Shown here piece after piece: positions 24,481-30,322 of a DNA stretch of 47,143 nt. The stretch spans positions 1-47,143 of the IMG/VR virus record IMGVR_UViG_3300021378_001197; one strand, given 5' to 3'. The stretch's first letter is position 1, and each line of letters opens with the position of its first letter. The position numbers and the translations under genes were made by a program. The notes beneath the pieces were generated by a model. That model was given only the letters and a program-made list of their open reading frames with translations. It ran no database searches and was not told where the DNA came from. Source of the stretch: a virus.

Positions 24481-25289
24481 TATAATCCAGAGCCGACTCC
24501 CTTAGCATTCTTACGTTCTTCTTGCCATTCCTCGTAAGGATTAACTTCATTAGTTATTACTTTATTAAAGTACTCTTGTGTTTCTGGTTGACCAATCTTA
24601 CTACAGAACCAACTAATTTTGTGCATACAATGTTCTCTTGCTTTTGTCATATTAGGATGCTGGAAGTCTTCTGGATCATTTGGATTGCCTTCTTTGTATA
24701 TTCTATTCCTAAATGTGTCGTCATCATTATTACCTGTTAGGTCAAATCTATCGTGTAATATATCTATTTCAATAGGTTTAAGTACGTTTAATGCCTTTGC
24801 TATTGTGCTAATCCAAGCATCGTTTTGTGCATTTAAACTAAAGTAACCTATTAATAAGTACCAATCAATTGGTACAATAGGAAACAATGCGTATGGATGT
24901 GGATGATTAGTTTGATTCATTTTAAATACTGCAAACTTATCTTCTTGTTCTGATAATATTGTATCCCATCCTTTGGTTTGTAAAATACAATCATCGTTCC
25001 ATAGTACCAAGTAATCTCCTGATGCATATCCACATAAAGCATTCACGTATTCGTGTAGTTTACTATATCCCAAAGGATTAAACTTCAATACTTTAGTGTC
25101 GTTGTTGTAACCTTCTAATATCTTAGGTAGTTCGTTTGCTACATAGTCTGCTGTGTCTTGGTCGTCATTGTCTACACCAAGTAATAATTCAATCTCTGAA
25201 GGATTGTCTGCTGTTTCCATAATGCTAAGAATTGATTTCTCTAGCATTTCTTTTCTTTCCCTTGTGGGTATTAAAAATGATGTTCTCAT
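24480..25289 (-). CDS. GT-A-type glycosyltransferase (GT2-like)
   Basis: 269 residues. RTSFLIPTRERKEMLEKSI, ELLLGVDNDDQDTAD and GDYLVLWNDDCILQ follow the GT2 order: nucleotide-binding start, then the DxD-like WNDD metal site. It would transfer a sugar from a nucleotide donor. Together with 25291, SEKT proteins, the SDR and the nucleotidyltransferase it makes a sizeable sugar-modification set. Acceptor unknown. Confidence 0.8.
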   Translation of the reverse strand: MRTSFLIPTRERKEMLEKSILSIMETADNPSEIELLLGVDNDDQDTADYVANELPKILEGYNNDTKVLKFNPLGYSKLHEYVNALCGYASGDYLVLWNDDCILQTKGWDTILSEQEDKFAVFKMNQTNHPHPYALFPIVPIDWYLLIGYFSLNAQNDAWISTIAKALNVLKPIEIDILHDRFDLTGNNDDDTFRNRIYKEGNPNDPEDFQHPNMTKAREHCMHKISWFCSKIGQPETQEYFNKVITNEVNPYEEWQEERKNAKGVGSGL

Positions 25290-25290
25290 A

Positions 25291-26358
25291 TTATTTCTTC
25301 TTTGTTACTTGCTCTATTTCAACTGGCTCTGCTGGTGCTGGTGGTTGACCTGCTACTTGCGGTTTGTCGAACTCAGGCATAAGTCTAATAGGTCTATCGT
25401 CCATTCCTTGTCTATATAACTCTCCTACATTAGATACATTATCGCCACCTATAATCTTTCTCACATTACCTCTAAATGTGTAATGTCCACTATGGTTAAG
25501 TGCTACTCTAGGATCTAACCAAATCTCTCCACCCATATCCTGCCAACGTCTACAGAATGTGTAGTCCTCTGACAAGTAACGTCTGCTTTCTGGATCAATG
25601 ATACAATCAAATAACGCATACATATACTGTTCAAATTTAGGATCAATGTTTAAGTCATTGTTGTATTTGAACTCAGGGTGTTTATCAAACATCTGTTGTA
25701 TTGTGTCTCGCCTAATACACATAAATCCTGTGCCACCATCTAACAATCTAATCAAGTTGTCTGTGATTTTGATGTTAGGCATTTTGTTGCCTTGTTCATC
25801 TTTTTCAAAGTCAAAGTTTACAACGTAATTTGAACTGTGTCCTTCAATAGTGTTTGCGTTTTCAGTAGGATCTTTTCTTGCCGCATTTATAATGCTATCC
25901 CAATTGATTGCTTTCTTAGGATATGCACCTACTGTGATTGGCTTATCATATGCCAACATTCTCAATACATCTTCTGCATTAAACTCTATATCTGCATCAA
26001 TAAAAAACAAATGAGTTGCTGTGGTATTTTCCATAAAGAAACTAACAAGTGTGTTACGTCCTCTAGTAATTAAACTTTCATTTGCTAGTGTACTGATAGT
26101 ATATTGAATATTGTATTGTGAACACATTAGAACTAATTTCATCATACTTCTAAAATATGGTTCTAATATTTGTCCACCGTAACAAGGTGTTGCAATAAAC
26201 AAATGCTTATCTTGAAATGCTTCTATAGGAATCTCAATCTTTCTCTCTAAAAGATTATATAAAGTCTGCTCCTGAGCAGTAAAAGATGCTTTTCTTTCTG
26301 AAGCCTTCTTAGATTGTAGTTTGCCAGTGGACTTTTTCTTTCTAGGTTTATTTGACAT
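25291..26358 (-). CDS. GT-A-type glycosyltransferase-like protein
   Basis: 355 residues. A Lys-rich N-terminus (about 30 residues) precedes HLFIATPCYGGQ, a middle ITRGRNTLVSFFM and HLFFIDADIEFN with the D-x-D metal motif, then EDYTFCRRWQDMGGEIWLDP, which is typical of the acceptor half of GT-A enzymes. The C-terminus is Pro/Ala-rich. Preceded by AAAGGA and an ATAAATA motif 15 nt upstream. It is directly upstream of the GT2-like gene (1-nt gap). Confidence 0.75.
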   Translation of the reverse strand: MSNKPRKKKSTGKLQSKKASERKASFTAQEQTLYNLLERKIEIPIEAFQDKHLFIATPCYGGQILEPYFRSMMKLVLMCSQYNIQYTISTLANESLITRGRNTLVSFFMENTTATHLFFIDADIEFNAEDVLRMLAYDKPITVGAYPKKAINWDSIINAARKDPTENANTIEGHSSNYVVNFDFEKDEQGNKMPNIKITDNLIRLLDGGTGFMCIRRDTIQQMFDKHPEFKYNNDLNIDPKFEQYMYALFDCIIDPESRRYLSEDYTFCRRWQDMGGEIWLDPRVALNHSGHYTFRGNVRKIIGGDNVSNVGELYRQGMDDRPIRLMPEFDKPQVAGQPPAPAEPVEIEQVTKKK

Positions 26359-26373
26359 ATTGTTCCTTTGAGT

Positions 26374-26380
26374 TATTTAT
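26374..26380 (-). promoter_or_regulatory. Late-type motif, glycosyltransferase operon
   Basis: Minus-strand ATAAATA 15 nt before ATG 26358, with AAAGGA in the gap. Probably serves the 26358 to 18195 minus-strand run. Confidence 0.5.
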
Positions 26381-26416
26381 TAAGTGTATTTAACCGTGTG
26401 CAAACCTTTATTGAGT

Positions 26417-27328
26417 CTAAAACCGGCTGTTTTTTATTTGTTTTATTTTATCCTTTTGTATTTGTATAAACTTATCTAAGTTGTTCTTATTGTGTTCTAT
26501 TTTGGGTAGCAGTTTTTTATACACTTGATTTAAATCTACGTCTTTCAATTGCTCTAGCACTCTATTAATCATTTGTATTTGTGCGGGCCATTGCATATCA
26601 TTATTGTATTCAATATCAAAGTCCTCCCAAAACAATTCAAACCCTTGCTGTTTTAAAAAGTCATTGACGTATATGTTTGAGAAATGCAAGAAAGGTCTCA
26701 TACCATATATAGGCTTCCAAGTCTTTTCACTGATAAAAATAGTGCTAGGGTCTTTCCATTCATATTGTGTTTCACTAACTATGTTAAGTAAATGACTGTT
26801 CCACACTTCCATATCTCCCAAACTGTTTATGTCGTTTGGTATATCCCAATCTCCTTTTTGTTCTTTGCCTAGTGTAGTAGTTCCAAATGCTTGAAACTTT
26901 TGTAGTGTTTGATACAAGTCCCAACGTTGTCCTGTGTTCTTTCTTTGATAGCACAAAAAGGATTTGGTAAAGTCTCCAGTGAGTTGTTCTTTGGTGTACT
27001 GTTTGAACTGTCCTTCAGTATCAAAACCCAAACACCAATAGTTCAAATAGTCATCAGTATTACTGCCAACTACTCTTATGTTATTTCGTATGTTTGCTTC
27101 TGCTAGATGCGGTAATAAATTTGTGTTGTTCTCTCCTGGGAAGACAGGATCGTAACAATTGAATACTAATATATTGTCTGCTGTGGTGTTTAAGAAGTCG
27201 TAGAAAGGTAGTTGTTGCCAACTGACTGTTGCAACTGTGTGATTATCATCTTTAAACTGTTCTAACCAATTAGCAAAGTTGCTAACTGATACGTCAGGAT
27301 GATTATTGCTTTCTTTAATCAGATCCAT
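26417..27328 (-). CDS. SEKT-family protein 5, putative glycosyltransferase-like
   Basis: 303 residues. C-terminal FISEKTWKPIYGMRPFLHFS is the cleanest SEKT block, followed by FLKQQGFELFWEDFDIEYN and a KIEHNKNNLDKF tail. FLCYQRKNTGQRWDLYQTL parallels the R...R segments of other members. The N-terminal third (WQQLPFYDFLNTTADNILVF) differs. Sits just downstream of the tRNA-Glu gene in the minus direction. Confidence 0.6.
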   Translation of the reverse strand: MDLIKESNNHPDVSVSNFANWLEQFKDDNHTVATVSWQQLPFYDFLNTTADNILVFNCYDPVFPGENNTNLLPHLAEANIRNNIRVVGSNTDDYLNYWCLGFDTEGQFKQYTKEQLTGDFTKSFLCYQRKNTGQRWDLYQTLQKFQAFGTTTLGKEQKGDWDIPNDINSLGDMEVWNSHLLNIVSETQYEWKDPSTIFISEKTWKPIYGMRPFLHFSNIYVNDFLKQQGFELFWEDFDIEYNNDMQWPAQIQMINRVLEQLKDVDLNQVYKKLLPKIEHNKNNLDKFIQIQKDKIKQIKNSRF

Positions 27329-27341
27329 ATTGTTTTGAAAC

Positions 27342-27417
27342 TGGTACTCCCTAGGGGAGTCGAACCCCTGTTGCCGAGATGAAAACCCGGTGTCCTAGGC
27401 CTCTAGACGAAGGGAGC
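27342..27417 (-). tRNA. tRNA-Glu (anticodon TTC)
   Basis: Acceptor GCTCCCT pairs with AGGGAGT, followed by A and an encoded CCA. The anticodon stem CCGGG/CTCGG (one G-U) holds loop TTTTCAT, giving anticodon TTC. T-arm GTTCGAC is normal. It reads the GAA codon, common in this AT-rich genome. Driven by the sigma-70 promoter at 27531-27559. Confidence 0.93.
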
Positions 27418-27422
27418 AAATG

Positions 27423-27482
27423 TGAGCAGGCAGTACACTTAGGGATTTACCCAATTTACGAAATACCATTCGTGCCTGCTCA
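27423..27482 (-). ncRNA. Candidate three-way-junction RNA upstream of tRNA-Glu
   Basis: A perfect 10-bp stem joins TGAGCAGGCA and its complement (27423-27432 with 27473-27482). The 40-nt interior contains two further hairpins: GGG/CCC at 27442-27444 and 27450-27452, and CGAA/TTCG at 27459-27462 and 27469-27472. It has no CCA or T-loop, so it is not a tRNA. It begins ~45 nt after the strong promoter at 27531-27559 and ends 5 nt before the tRNA-Glu 5' end on the same strand, so the two are co-transcribed. Role unknown. Confidence 0.55.
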
Positions 27483-27530
27483 AAACTTGTAACTTGTAGA
27501 GGGTTCCTATGTTTCATTCTACTTGCTACT

Positions 27531-27559
27531 ATTATACTGAAATTGTATAATATTGTCAA
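27531..27559 (-). promoter_or_regulatory. Consensus sigma-70 promoter before the structured RNA and tRNA-Glu
   Basis: Minus strand TTGACA (27559..27554), 17-nt spacer, TATAAT (27536..27531). All elements are consensus. Its transcript would start near 27524 and contain the three-way-junction element and tRNA-Glu. Confidence 0.82.
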
Positions 27560-27562
27560 CCG

Positions 27563-27820
27563 TTAAGCAACTTCTAACATTGACAAAGGAACATTATAAC
27601 GACCCTCTGGCAAGTTTACTATTGCTTTCTTGATGTTTACTTTTTCAACAGTACCCAAAGTACGTTTAGTTTTTTGAACTACATACACTTGGTCACCTAC
27701 GTTGATAGAAGCCTTAGCCTGAAGTGTCATTGTGCTTCTAGTAAACTCAATTAGTGAAGACAACTCATCGTGAGTAAATCCACCTCTTGCTATATCTTGT
27801 TTGATTTGATTTAAATTCAT
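27563..27820 (-). CDS. Small SH3/KOW-like protein
   Basis: 85 residues. A helical first half (MNLNQIKQDIARGGFTHDEL) is followed by a beta-rich INVGDQVYVVQKTKRTLGTV and EKVNIKKAIVNLPEGRYNVP that resembles KOW/SH3-like RNA-binding folds. GTAGGAGTAG stands before ATG 27820. A consensus sigma-70 promoter lies at 27853-27881, so expression is likely early. Confidence 0.72.
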   Translation of the reverse strand: MNLNQIKQDIARGGFTHDELSSLIEFTRSTMTLQAKASINVGDQVYVVQKTKRTLGTVEKVNIKKAIVNLPEGRYNVPLSMLEVA

Positions 27821-27852
27821 TAACTACTCCTACTTAATTAAACTATACATAT

Positions 27853-27881
27853 ATTATACTAAATTAAGTAGGTAGTGTCAA
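27853..27881 (-). promoter_or_regulatory. Consensus sigma-70 promoter before the KOW-like gene
   Basis: Minus strand TTGACA (27881..27876), 17-nt spacer, TATAAT (27858..27853); the -35 begins 9 nt after the tRNA-Asp 3' end. Confidence 0.8.
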
Positions 27882-27889
27882 CCGAATAT

Positions 27890-27964
27890 TGGCGGTCTGA
27901 CGGGGAATCGAACCCCGAACACCGCCGTGACAGGGCGGAATTATAACCGTTTAACTACCAGACC
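27890..27964 (-). tRNA. tRNA-Asp (anticodon GTC)
   Basis: Acceptor GGTCTGG pairs with TCAGACC, discriminator G, encoded CCA. Anticodon stem CCGCC/GGCGG with loop CTGTCAC gives GTC. T-arm CGGGGTTCGATTCCCCG is perfect. Seven bases separate it from tRNA-Ala. Confidence 0.94.
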
Positions 27965-27970
27965 GGTTAA

Positions 27971-28046
27971 TGGTGGAGCCACGCGGGTTCGAACCGCGGA
28001 CCTTCTGGTTGCAAACCAGACGTTCTCCCAACTGAACTATGGCCCC
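27971..28046 (-). tRNA. tRNA-Ala (anticodon TGC)
   Basis: Acceptor GGGGCCA pairs with TGGCTCC (one G-U pair), discriminator A, encoded CCA. Anticodon stem TCTGG/CCAGA with loop TTTGCAA gives TGC. T-arm CGCGGTTCGAACCCGCG. Confidence 0.94.
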
Positions 28047-28054
28047 TGTAAACT

Positions 28055-28282
28055 TTAACTTGCTTTTCTATTCAAGTATGCTTTCATTCTATCGCCAACT
28101 GCTTTAGAGTTTCTAGCAACATTGTTGCCAATTGTTTCAGCATTCTTCATAAGGTTCTTACTGATTTGCTCTGCGTTCCTTTGAATGTTCGCCGCAATAA
28201 CTTTACCGTCCCACGGATTAGTTGTTGCTTTTTTTGTAACTTTCTTTGTTACTGCTGTTTTGGTTGCTTTTGCTTTTACCAT
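28055..28282 (-). CDS. Small basic helical protein, unknown
   Basis: 75 residues. A Lys/Thr/Ala-rich N-terminus (VKAKATKTAVTKKVTKKATT) is followed by amphipathic helices with repeating N-A-E-x-I and N-V-A-R-N patterns. No family recognised; composition is that of a nucleic-acid-binding or histone-tail-like protein. AGGACAATAAA precedes ATG 28282. It lies between tRNA-Ala and tRNA-Thr. Confidence 0.65.
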   Translation of the reverse strand: MVKAKATKTAVTKKVTKKATTNPWDGKVIAANIQRNAEQISKNLMKNAETIGNNVARNSKAVGDRMKAYLNRKAS

Positions 28283-28293
28283 TTTATTGTCCT

Positions 28294-28330
28294 GTTGCGT
28301 ATTGCAACGTTATTAATGTCCTCCAAGAGG
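28294..28330 (-). other. Two small hairpins between tRNA-Thr and the 75-aa gene
   Basis: GTTGC/GCAAC (28294-28298 and 28304-28308) and CCTC/GAGG (28320-28323 and 28327-28330) can each fold with a 3-5 nt loop. They may be tRNA-processing or mRNA-stability signals. Short and therefore uncertain. Confidence 0.3.
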
Positions 28331-28338
28331 TCCTGTAA

Positions 28339-28413
28339 TGGTGCTGAAGGAGGGAATCGAACCCCCAACCTACTGATTACAAATCAGTTGCTCTACCGTT
28401 GAGCCACTTCAGC
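28339..28413 (-). tRNA. tRNA-Thr (anticodon TGT)
   Basis: Acceptor GCTGAAG pairs with CTTCAGC, discriminator A, encoded CCA. Anticodon stem ACTGA/TCAGT with loop TTTGTAA gives TGT. T-arm GGGGTTCGATTCCC. First of the tRNA cluster, 12 nt after an ATAAATA motif. Confidence 0.94.
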
Positions 28414-28425
28414 ACTTACTTGAAT

Positions 28426-28432
28426 TATTTAT
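28426..28432 (-). promoter_or_regulatory. Late-type motif before tRNA-Thr
   Basis: Minus-strand TATATAAATA contains the full T4 late octamer TATAAATA. It lies 12 nt before the tRNA-Thr 5' end, and could transcribe the tRNA cluster late. Confidence 0.5.
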
Positions 28433-28450
28433 ATACAGTAGGACCTATTG

Positions 28451-28457
28451 CTAAATA
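28451..28457 (+). promoter_or_regulatory. CTAAATA late-type motif, sulfotransferase-like gene
   Basis: Plus-strand CTAAATA 8 nt before ATG 28466, a one-base variant of the ATAAATA motif. No clear Shine-Dalgarno between them. Confidence 0.4.
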
Positions 28458-28465
28458 TTAGTGGT

Positions 28466-29140
28466 ATGAAGATTTCAACACTAAGAGCAAACTTTAAATT
28501 TCCTAGAGGTTTTATTTTCTGTGCAACAACACACAAAATATATCTGCCTTTTGAAAGAGTAGGCTCCAAGTATGCTTTCCCAAAGTTTGAAGAAGAGTAT
28601 GAAACTCCTTGGATAATGAACGATTACCCTGGCGAAGAACAGTTAAATGCTTATTGGGACACATTGTTAGAAGGCAAAGGTGACATTGACGTATTCCCCA
28701 CAATGCTAACTAGATGTCCATACGAAAGATTTATTAGTGGCTTTGAAGTAATGTTGTTTACTGGTAAACATTGGCCCGAAGAACTGTTTAATTTTAAAAT
28801 GCGTAGAGTATATAATTTAGAATCTTATTTAAATCTAGATCCATTTAACACATCAGGGATAATAGAATGTTTTAATTTGTTTGTGAGTTTGATTTGTAGA
28901 AATAATTTAAATTATAACTTTACAAATCCAATCACAGACAACTTTAAAAACTTAGATGTGCTAGATGAAATAGAAATTATCGACTTGTATGAGTTTACAA
29001 AAACTTCTCACAACAAGAATTTTGTCAAAGAAAAAGTAACAAAAATTACCAAGCAAGAATACTTTGCAGACTCCATTACAAAAGCATTATTCGACAAAAG
29101 GTTTGCCCAAGATATCATAAGATTTGGGTACAGTCTATAA
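28466..29140 (+). CDS. Sulfotransferase-like protein (divergent)
   Basis: 224 residues from ATG 28466; an in-frame TTG 18 nt upstream is rejected because it precedes the promoter-like CTAAATA. TRCPYERFISGFEVM is like the R.P..R..S block of carbohydrate sulfotransferases, and the C-terminal ADSITKALFDKRFAQDIIRF, ending in FGYSL, resembles the helical 'Y..Df..fgY' end. A clear 5'-phosphosulfate loop is not seen, so this is a weak call. Confidence 0.5.
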   Translation: MKISTLRANFKFPRGFIFCATTHKIYLPFERVGSKYAFPKFEEEYETPWIMNDYPGEEQLNAYWDTLLEGKGDIDVFPTMLTRCPYERFISGFEVMLFTGKHWPEELFNFKMRRVYNLESYLNLDPFNTSGIIECFNLFVSLICRNNLNYNFTNPITDNFKNLDVLDEIEIIDLYEFTKTSHNKNFVKEKVTKITKQEYFADSITKALFDKRFAQDIIRFGYSL

Positions 29141-29163
29141 CAAAGTCATATACTTAGATATAG

Positions 29164-29170
29164 ATAAATA
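29164..29170 (+). promoter_or_regulatory. Late-type motif, 55-aa gene
   Basis: Plus-strand gATAAATA, 32 nt before ATG 29203, with AAGGAG at 29185-29190 in between: a leadered late transcript. Confidence 0.55.
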
Positions 29171-29202
29171 TTACTGTAACTAACAAGGAGTAACAGTAGC
29201 AA

Positions 29203-29370
29203 ATGGCTAATAAAACACCATACGAAATAAGACTAGAACTTATACAAGAAGCAAGATTAATATTACAGGCTCAAAGTTCAAAGCCTGAATTTATGCCATC
29301 AACAGAAGACGTCGTTGCTGAAGCAGAAAAACTTAACGAGTTTGTATCTAAAAAACCAGACGTTAGATAA
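29203..29370 (+). CDS. Small phage protein, 55 aa
   Basis: ATG 29203, TAA 29370, with AAGGAG 12 nt upstream. The product begins MANKTPYEIRLELIQEARLI, a helical N-terminus typical of a short protein widespread in T4-like marine phages (recalled, not searched), and ends in an acidic Glu/Lys helix. Function unknown. Its last 8 nt overlap the convergent micro-gene at 29363. Confidence 0.75.
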   Translation: MANKTPYEIRLELIQEARLILQAQSSKPEFMPSTEDVVAEAEKLNEFVSKKPDVR

Positions 29371-29503
29371 TATCCTTTTTATTCTTTTCCTTTCTGGGAA
29401 TTACCTTAGATTTATCTTTTTGAACCTTATGCCCGTACGGAGTGTCGTGGGTAAACAGTTCACGATGTGCTCTAGACTTTGGTGCTGACTTTTTCTTCTT
29501 CAT
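29363..29503 (-). CDS. Micro-gene 6: basic 46-aa protein
   Basis: ATG 29503 to TAA 29363. The product, MKKKKSAPKSRAHRELFTHD followed by a TPYGHKVQKDKSK segment, is strongly basic. The start is 5 nt after ATAAATA (29515..29509), and a sigma-70 promoter overlaps it, so it has both promoter classes. There is no Shine-Dalgarno, pointing to leaderless translation. It overlaps the stop of a plus-strand gene by 8 nt. Confidence 0.65.
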   Translation of the reverse strand: MKKKKSAPKSRAHRELFTHDTPYGHKVQKDKSKVIPRKEKNKKDII

Positions 29504-29508
29504 AACGG

Positions 29509-29541
29509 TATTTATTATACAGATAATAGCAGACTTGTCAA
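29509..29541 (-). promoter_or_regulatory. Overlapping early and late promoters
   Basis: TTGACA (29541..29536), 16-nt spacer, TATAAT (29519..29514) forms a consensus sigma-70 promoter. Its -10 overlaps the late-type ATAAATA (29515..29509) to give TATAATAAATA. Both would start transcription within a few bases of ATG 29503. Confidence 0.7.
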
Positions 29542-29679
29542 GAGCAATAGTCCACTAATTGCACCTAAGAATAAAAGTGCTACAAGAAATGCAAATAGAA
29601 TTATTCGCAAGGGTGTTATTTTAAAAGGATTTCCTTTTTTGCCTACGCCTATTACAGCCTTTAGTGCTTCAACAATCAA
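29515..29679 (-). CDS. Micro-gene 5: small membrane protein, TTG start
   Basis: 54 residues from TTG 29679, whose codon overlaps the previous stop (TTGA), so coupled translation allows the non-ATG start. IVEALKAVIGVGKKGNPFKI is followed by a long hydrophobic membrane stretch (LRIILFAFLVALLFLGAISG onward). No ATG alternative exists in frame. The 3' end overlaps the promoter of micro-gene 6. Confidence 0.6.
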   Translation of the reverse strand: MIVEALKAVIGVGKKGNPFKITPLRIILFAFLVALLFLGAISGLLLLTSLLLSV

Positions 29680-29864
29680 AATATAATACTGTTAAACCAA
29701 AATACTGCCAACATCATACCAAACACCACAACCTGAATTACTGCTGGTATAACAACAAACATTTTCATAGCATCGAAGTCACCTGTCATAAAGAAGTCTT
29801 CACCGTTTTGCCAGTTGTGAACTTGTTCTGGTGTTGCTTCTGTATAGTTTTTAATTTCTTTCAT
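29676..29864 (-). CDS. Micro-gene 4: small membrane protein, 62 aa
   Basis: MKEIKNYTEATPEQVHNWQN, then DFFMTGDFDAMKMF, then a C-terminal membrane helix (VVIPAVIQVVVFGMMLAVF). A cytoplasmic acidic/polar head with a C-terminal anchor. The start ATG 29864 is 2 nt after the micro-gene 3 stop, and its stop overlaps the next start. Confidence 0.65.
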   Translation of the reverse strand: MKEIKNYTEATPEQVHNWQNGEDFFMTGDFDAMKMFVVIPAVIQVVVFGMMLAVFWFNSIIF

Positions 29865-29866
29865 AA

Positions 29867-29929
29867 TTATCTCTGTGGATGCCAGGGTTGTATCCAGTAT
29901 TTAAAAAATATTCTTAGTAGTTTTTGCAT
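29867..29929 (-). CDS. Micro-gene 3: 20-aa peptide
   Basis: ATG 29929 overlaps the previous TAA (TAATG); the peptide MQKLLRIFFKYWIQPWHPQR is amphipathic, basic and aromatic-rich. Coding is inferred only from perfect stop-start coupling on both sides; a random short frame cannot be excluded. Confidence 0.4.
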   Translation of the reverse strand: MQKLLRIFFKYWIQPWHPQR

Positions 29930-30051
29930 TACAATTTCTCCGCTTGTACATAATATGTTGTATTGATATCTCTTAGACCCCTTAGTATGCCTGCAATATT
30001 ATCAGTTTGCGTTGCAAAAAGCAATAGTACATAGCAAGCCAAGTTCTTCAT
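29929..30051 (-). CDS. Micro-gene 2: 40-aa protein
   Basis: ATG 30051 overlaps the previous stop as ATGA. The product MKNLACYVLLLFATQTDNIA, then GILRGLRDINTTYYVQAEKL has a hydrophobic N-terminus that could be a signal or anchor. Coupling to genes on both sides supports it. Confidence 0.55.
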   Translation of the reverse strand: MKNLACYVLLLFATQTDNIAGILRGLRDINTTYYVQAEKL

Positions 30052-30173
30052 AGGTTAGGCACTACGCCGCCTATAGCAAGTATAAAGATAGATACAAGTG
30101 CTGTTAATTCGAGTGAATCTCGTATGGATGCTGGTGTTACTGTTTTTATTTTGTTTTTAACTAATTCTGTCAT
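30048..30173 (-). CDS. Micro-gene 1: 41-aa membrane protein
   Basis: ATG 30173, preceded by GAGAAACAA. MTELVKNKIKTVTPASIRDS precedes a C-terminal membrane helix (ELTALVSIFILAIGG). First in a chain of six, after a 149-nt leader with a palindrome at 30257-30275 and a TATATAAATA motif at 30290. No family recognised. Confidence 0.6.
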   Translation of the reverse strand: MTELVKNKIKTVTPASIRDSLELTALVSIFILAIGGVVPNL

Positions 30174-30256
30174 TTGTTTCTCATTGTTGTCCCAAATCAA
30201 AACATAGACATTCTACCAAGTAGTAGTCGGAAATTATATCTTGTAAGGGAAATACT

Positions 30257-30275
30257 ATATTAGTTTAACTAATAT
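30257..30275. promoter_or_regulatory. 9-bp palindrome in the micro-gene leader
   Basis: ATATTAGTT-T-AACTAATAT is a perfect 9-bp inverted repeat with a 1-nt centre, too tight for a hairpin loop but suited to a dimeric DNA-binding protein. It lies between the late-type motif at 30290-30296 and the first micro-gene, where an operator would be expected. The rest of gap 30174-30322 shows nothing else. Confidence 0.4.
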
Positions 30276-30289
30276 TATATTATTAATTG

Positions 30290-30296
30290 TATTTAT
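30290..30296 (-). promoter_or_regulatory. Late-type motif for the micro-gene chain
   Basis: Minus-strand TATATAAATA contains the full T4 late octamer TATAAATA. It is just downstream of the radical SAM gene and 116 nt before the first micro-gene ATG, giving an unusually long leader. Confidence 0.5.
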
Positions 30297-30322
30297 ATAA
30301 TAGATTGACTTATGGCCCTTTT

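Noticed and set aside
27423-27482. A fifth tRNA
   Set aside because: Only two internal hairpins, no T-loop consensus, no anticodon arm of 5 bp, no CCA.
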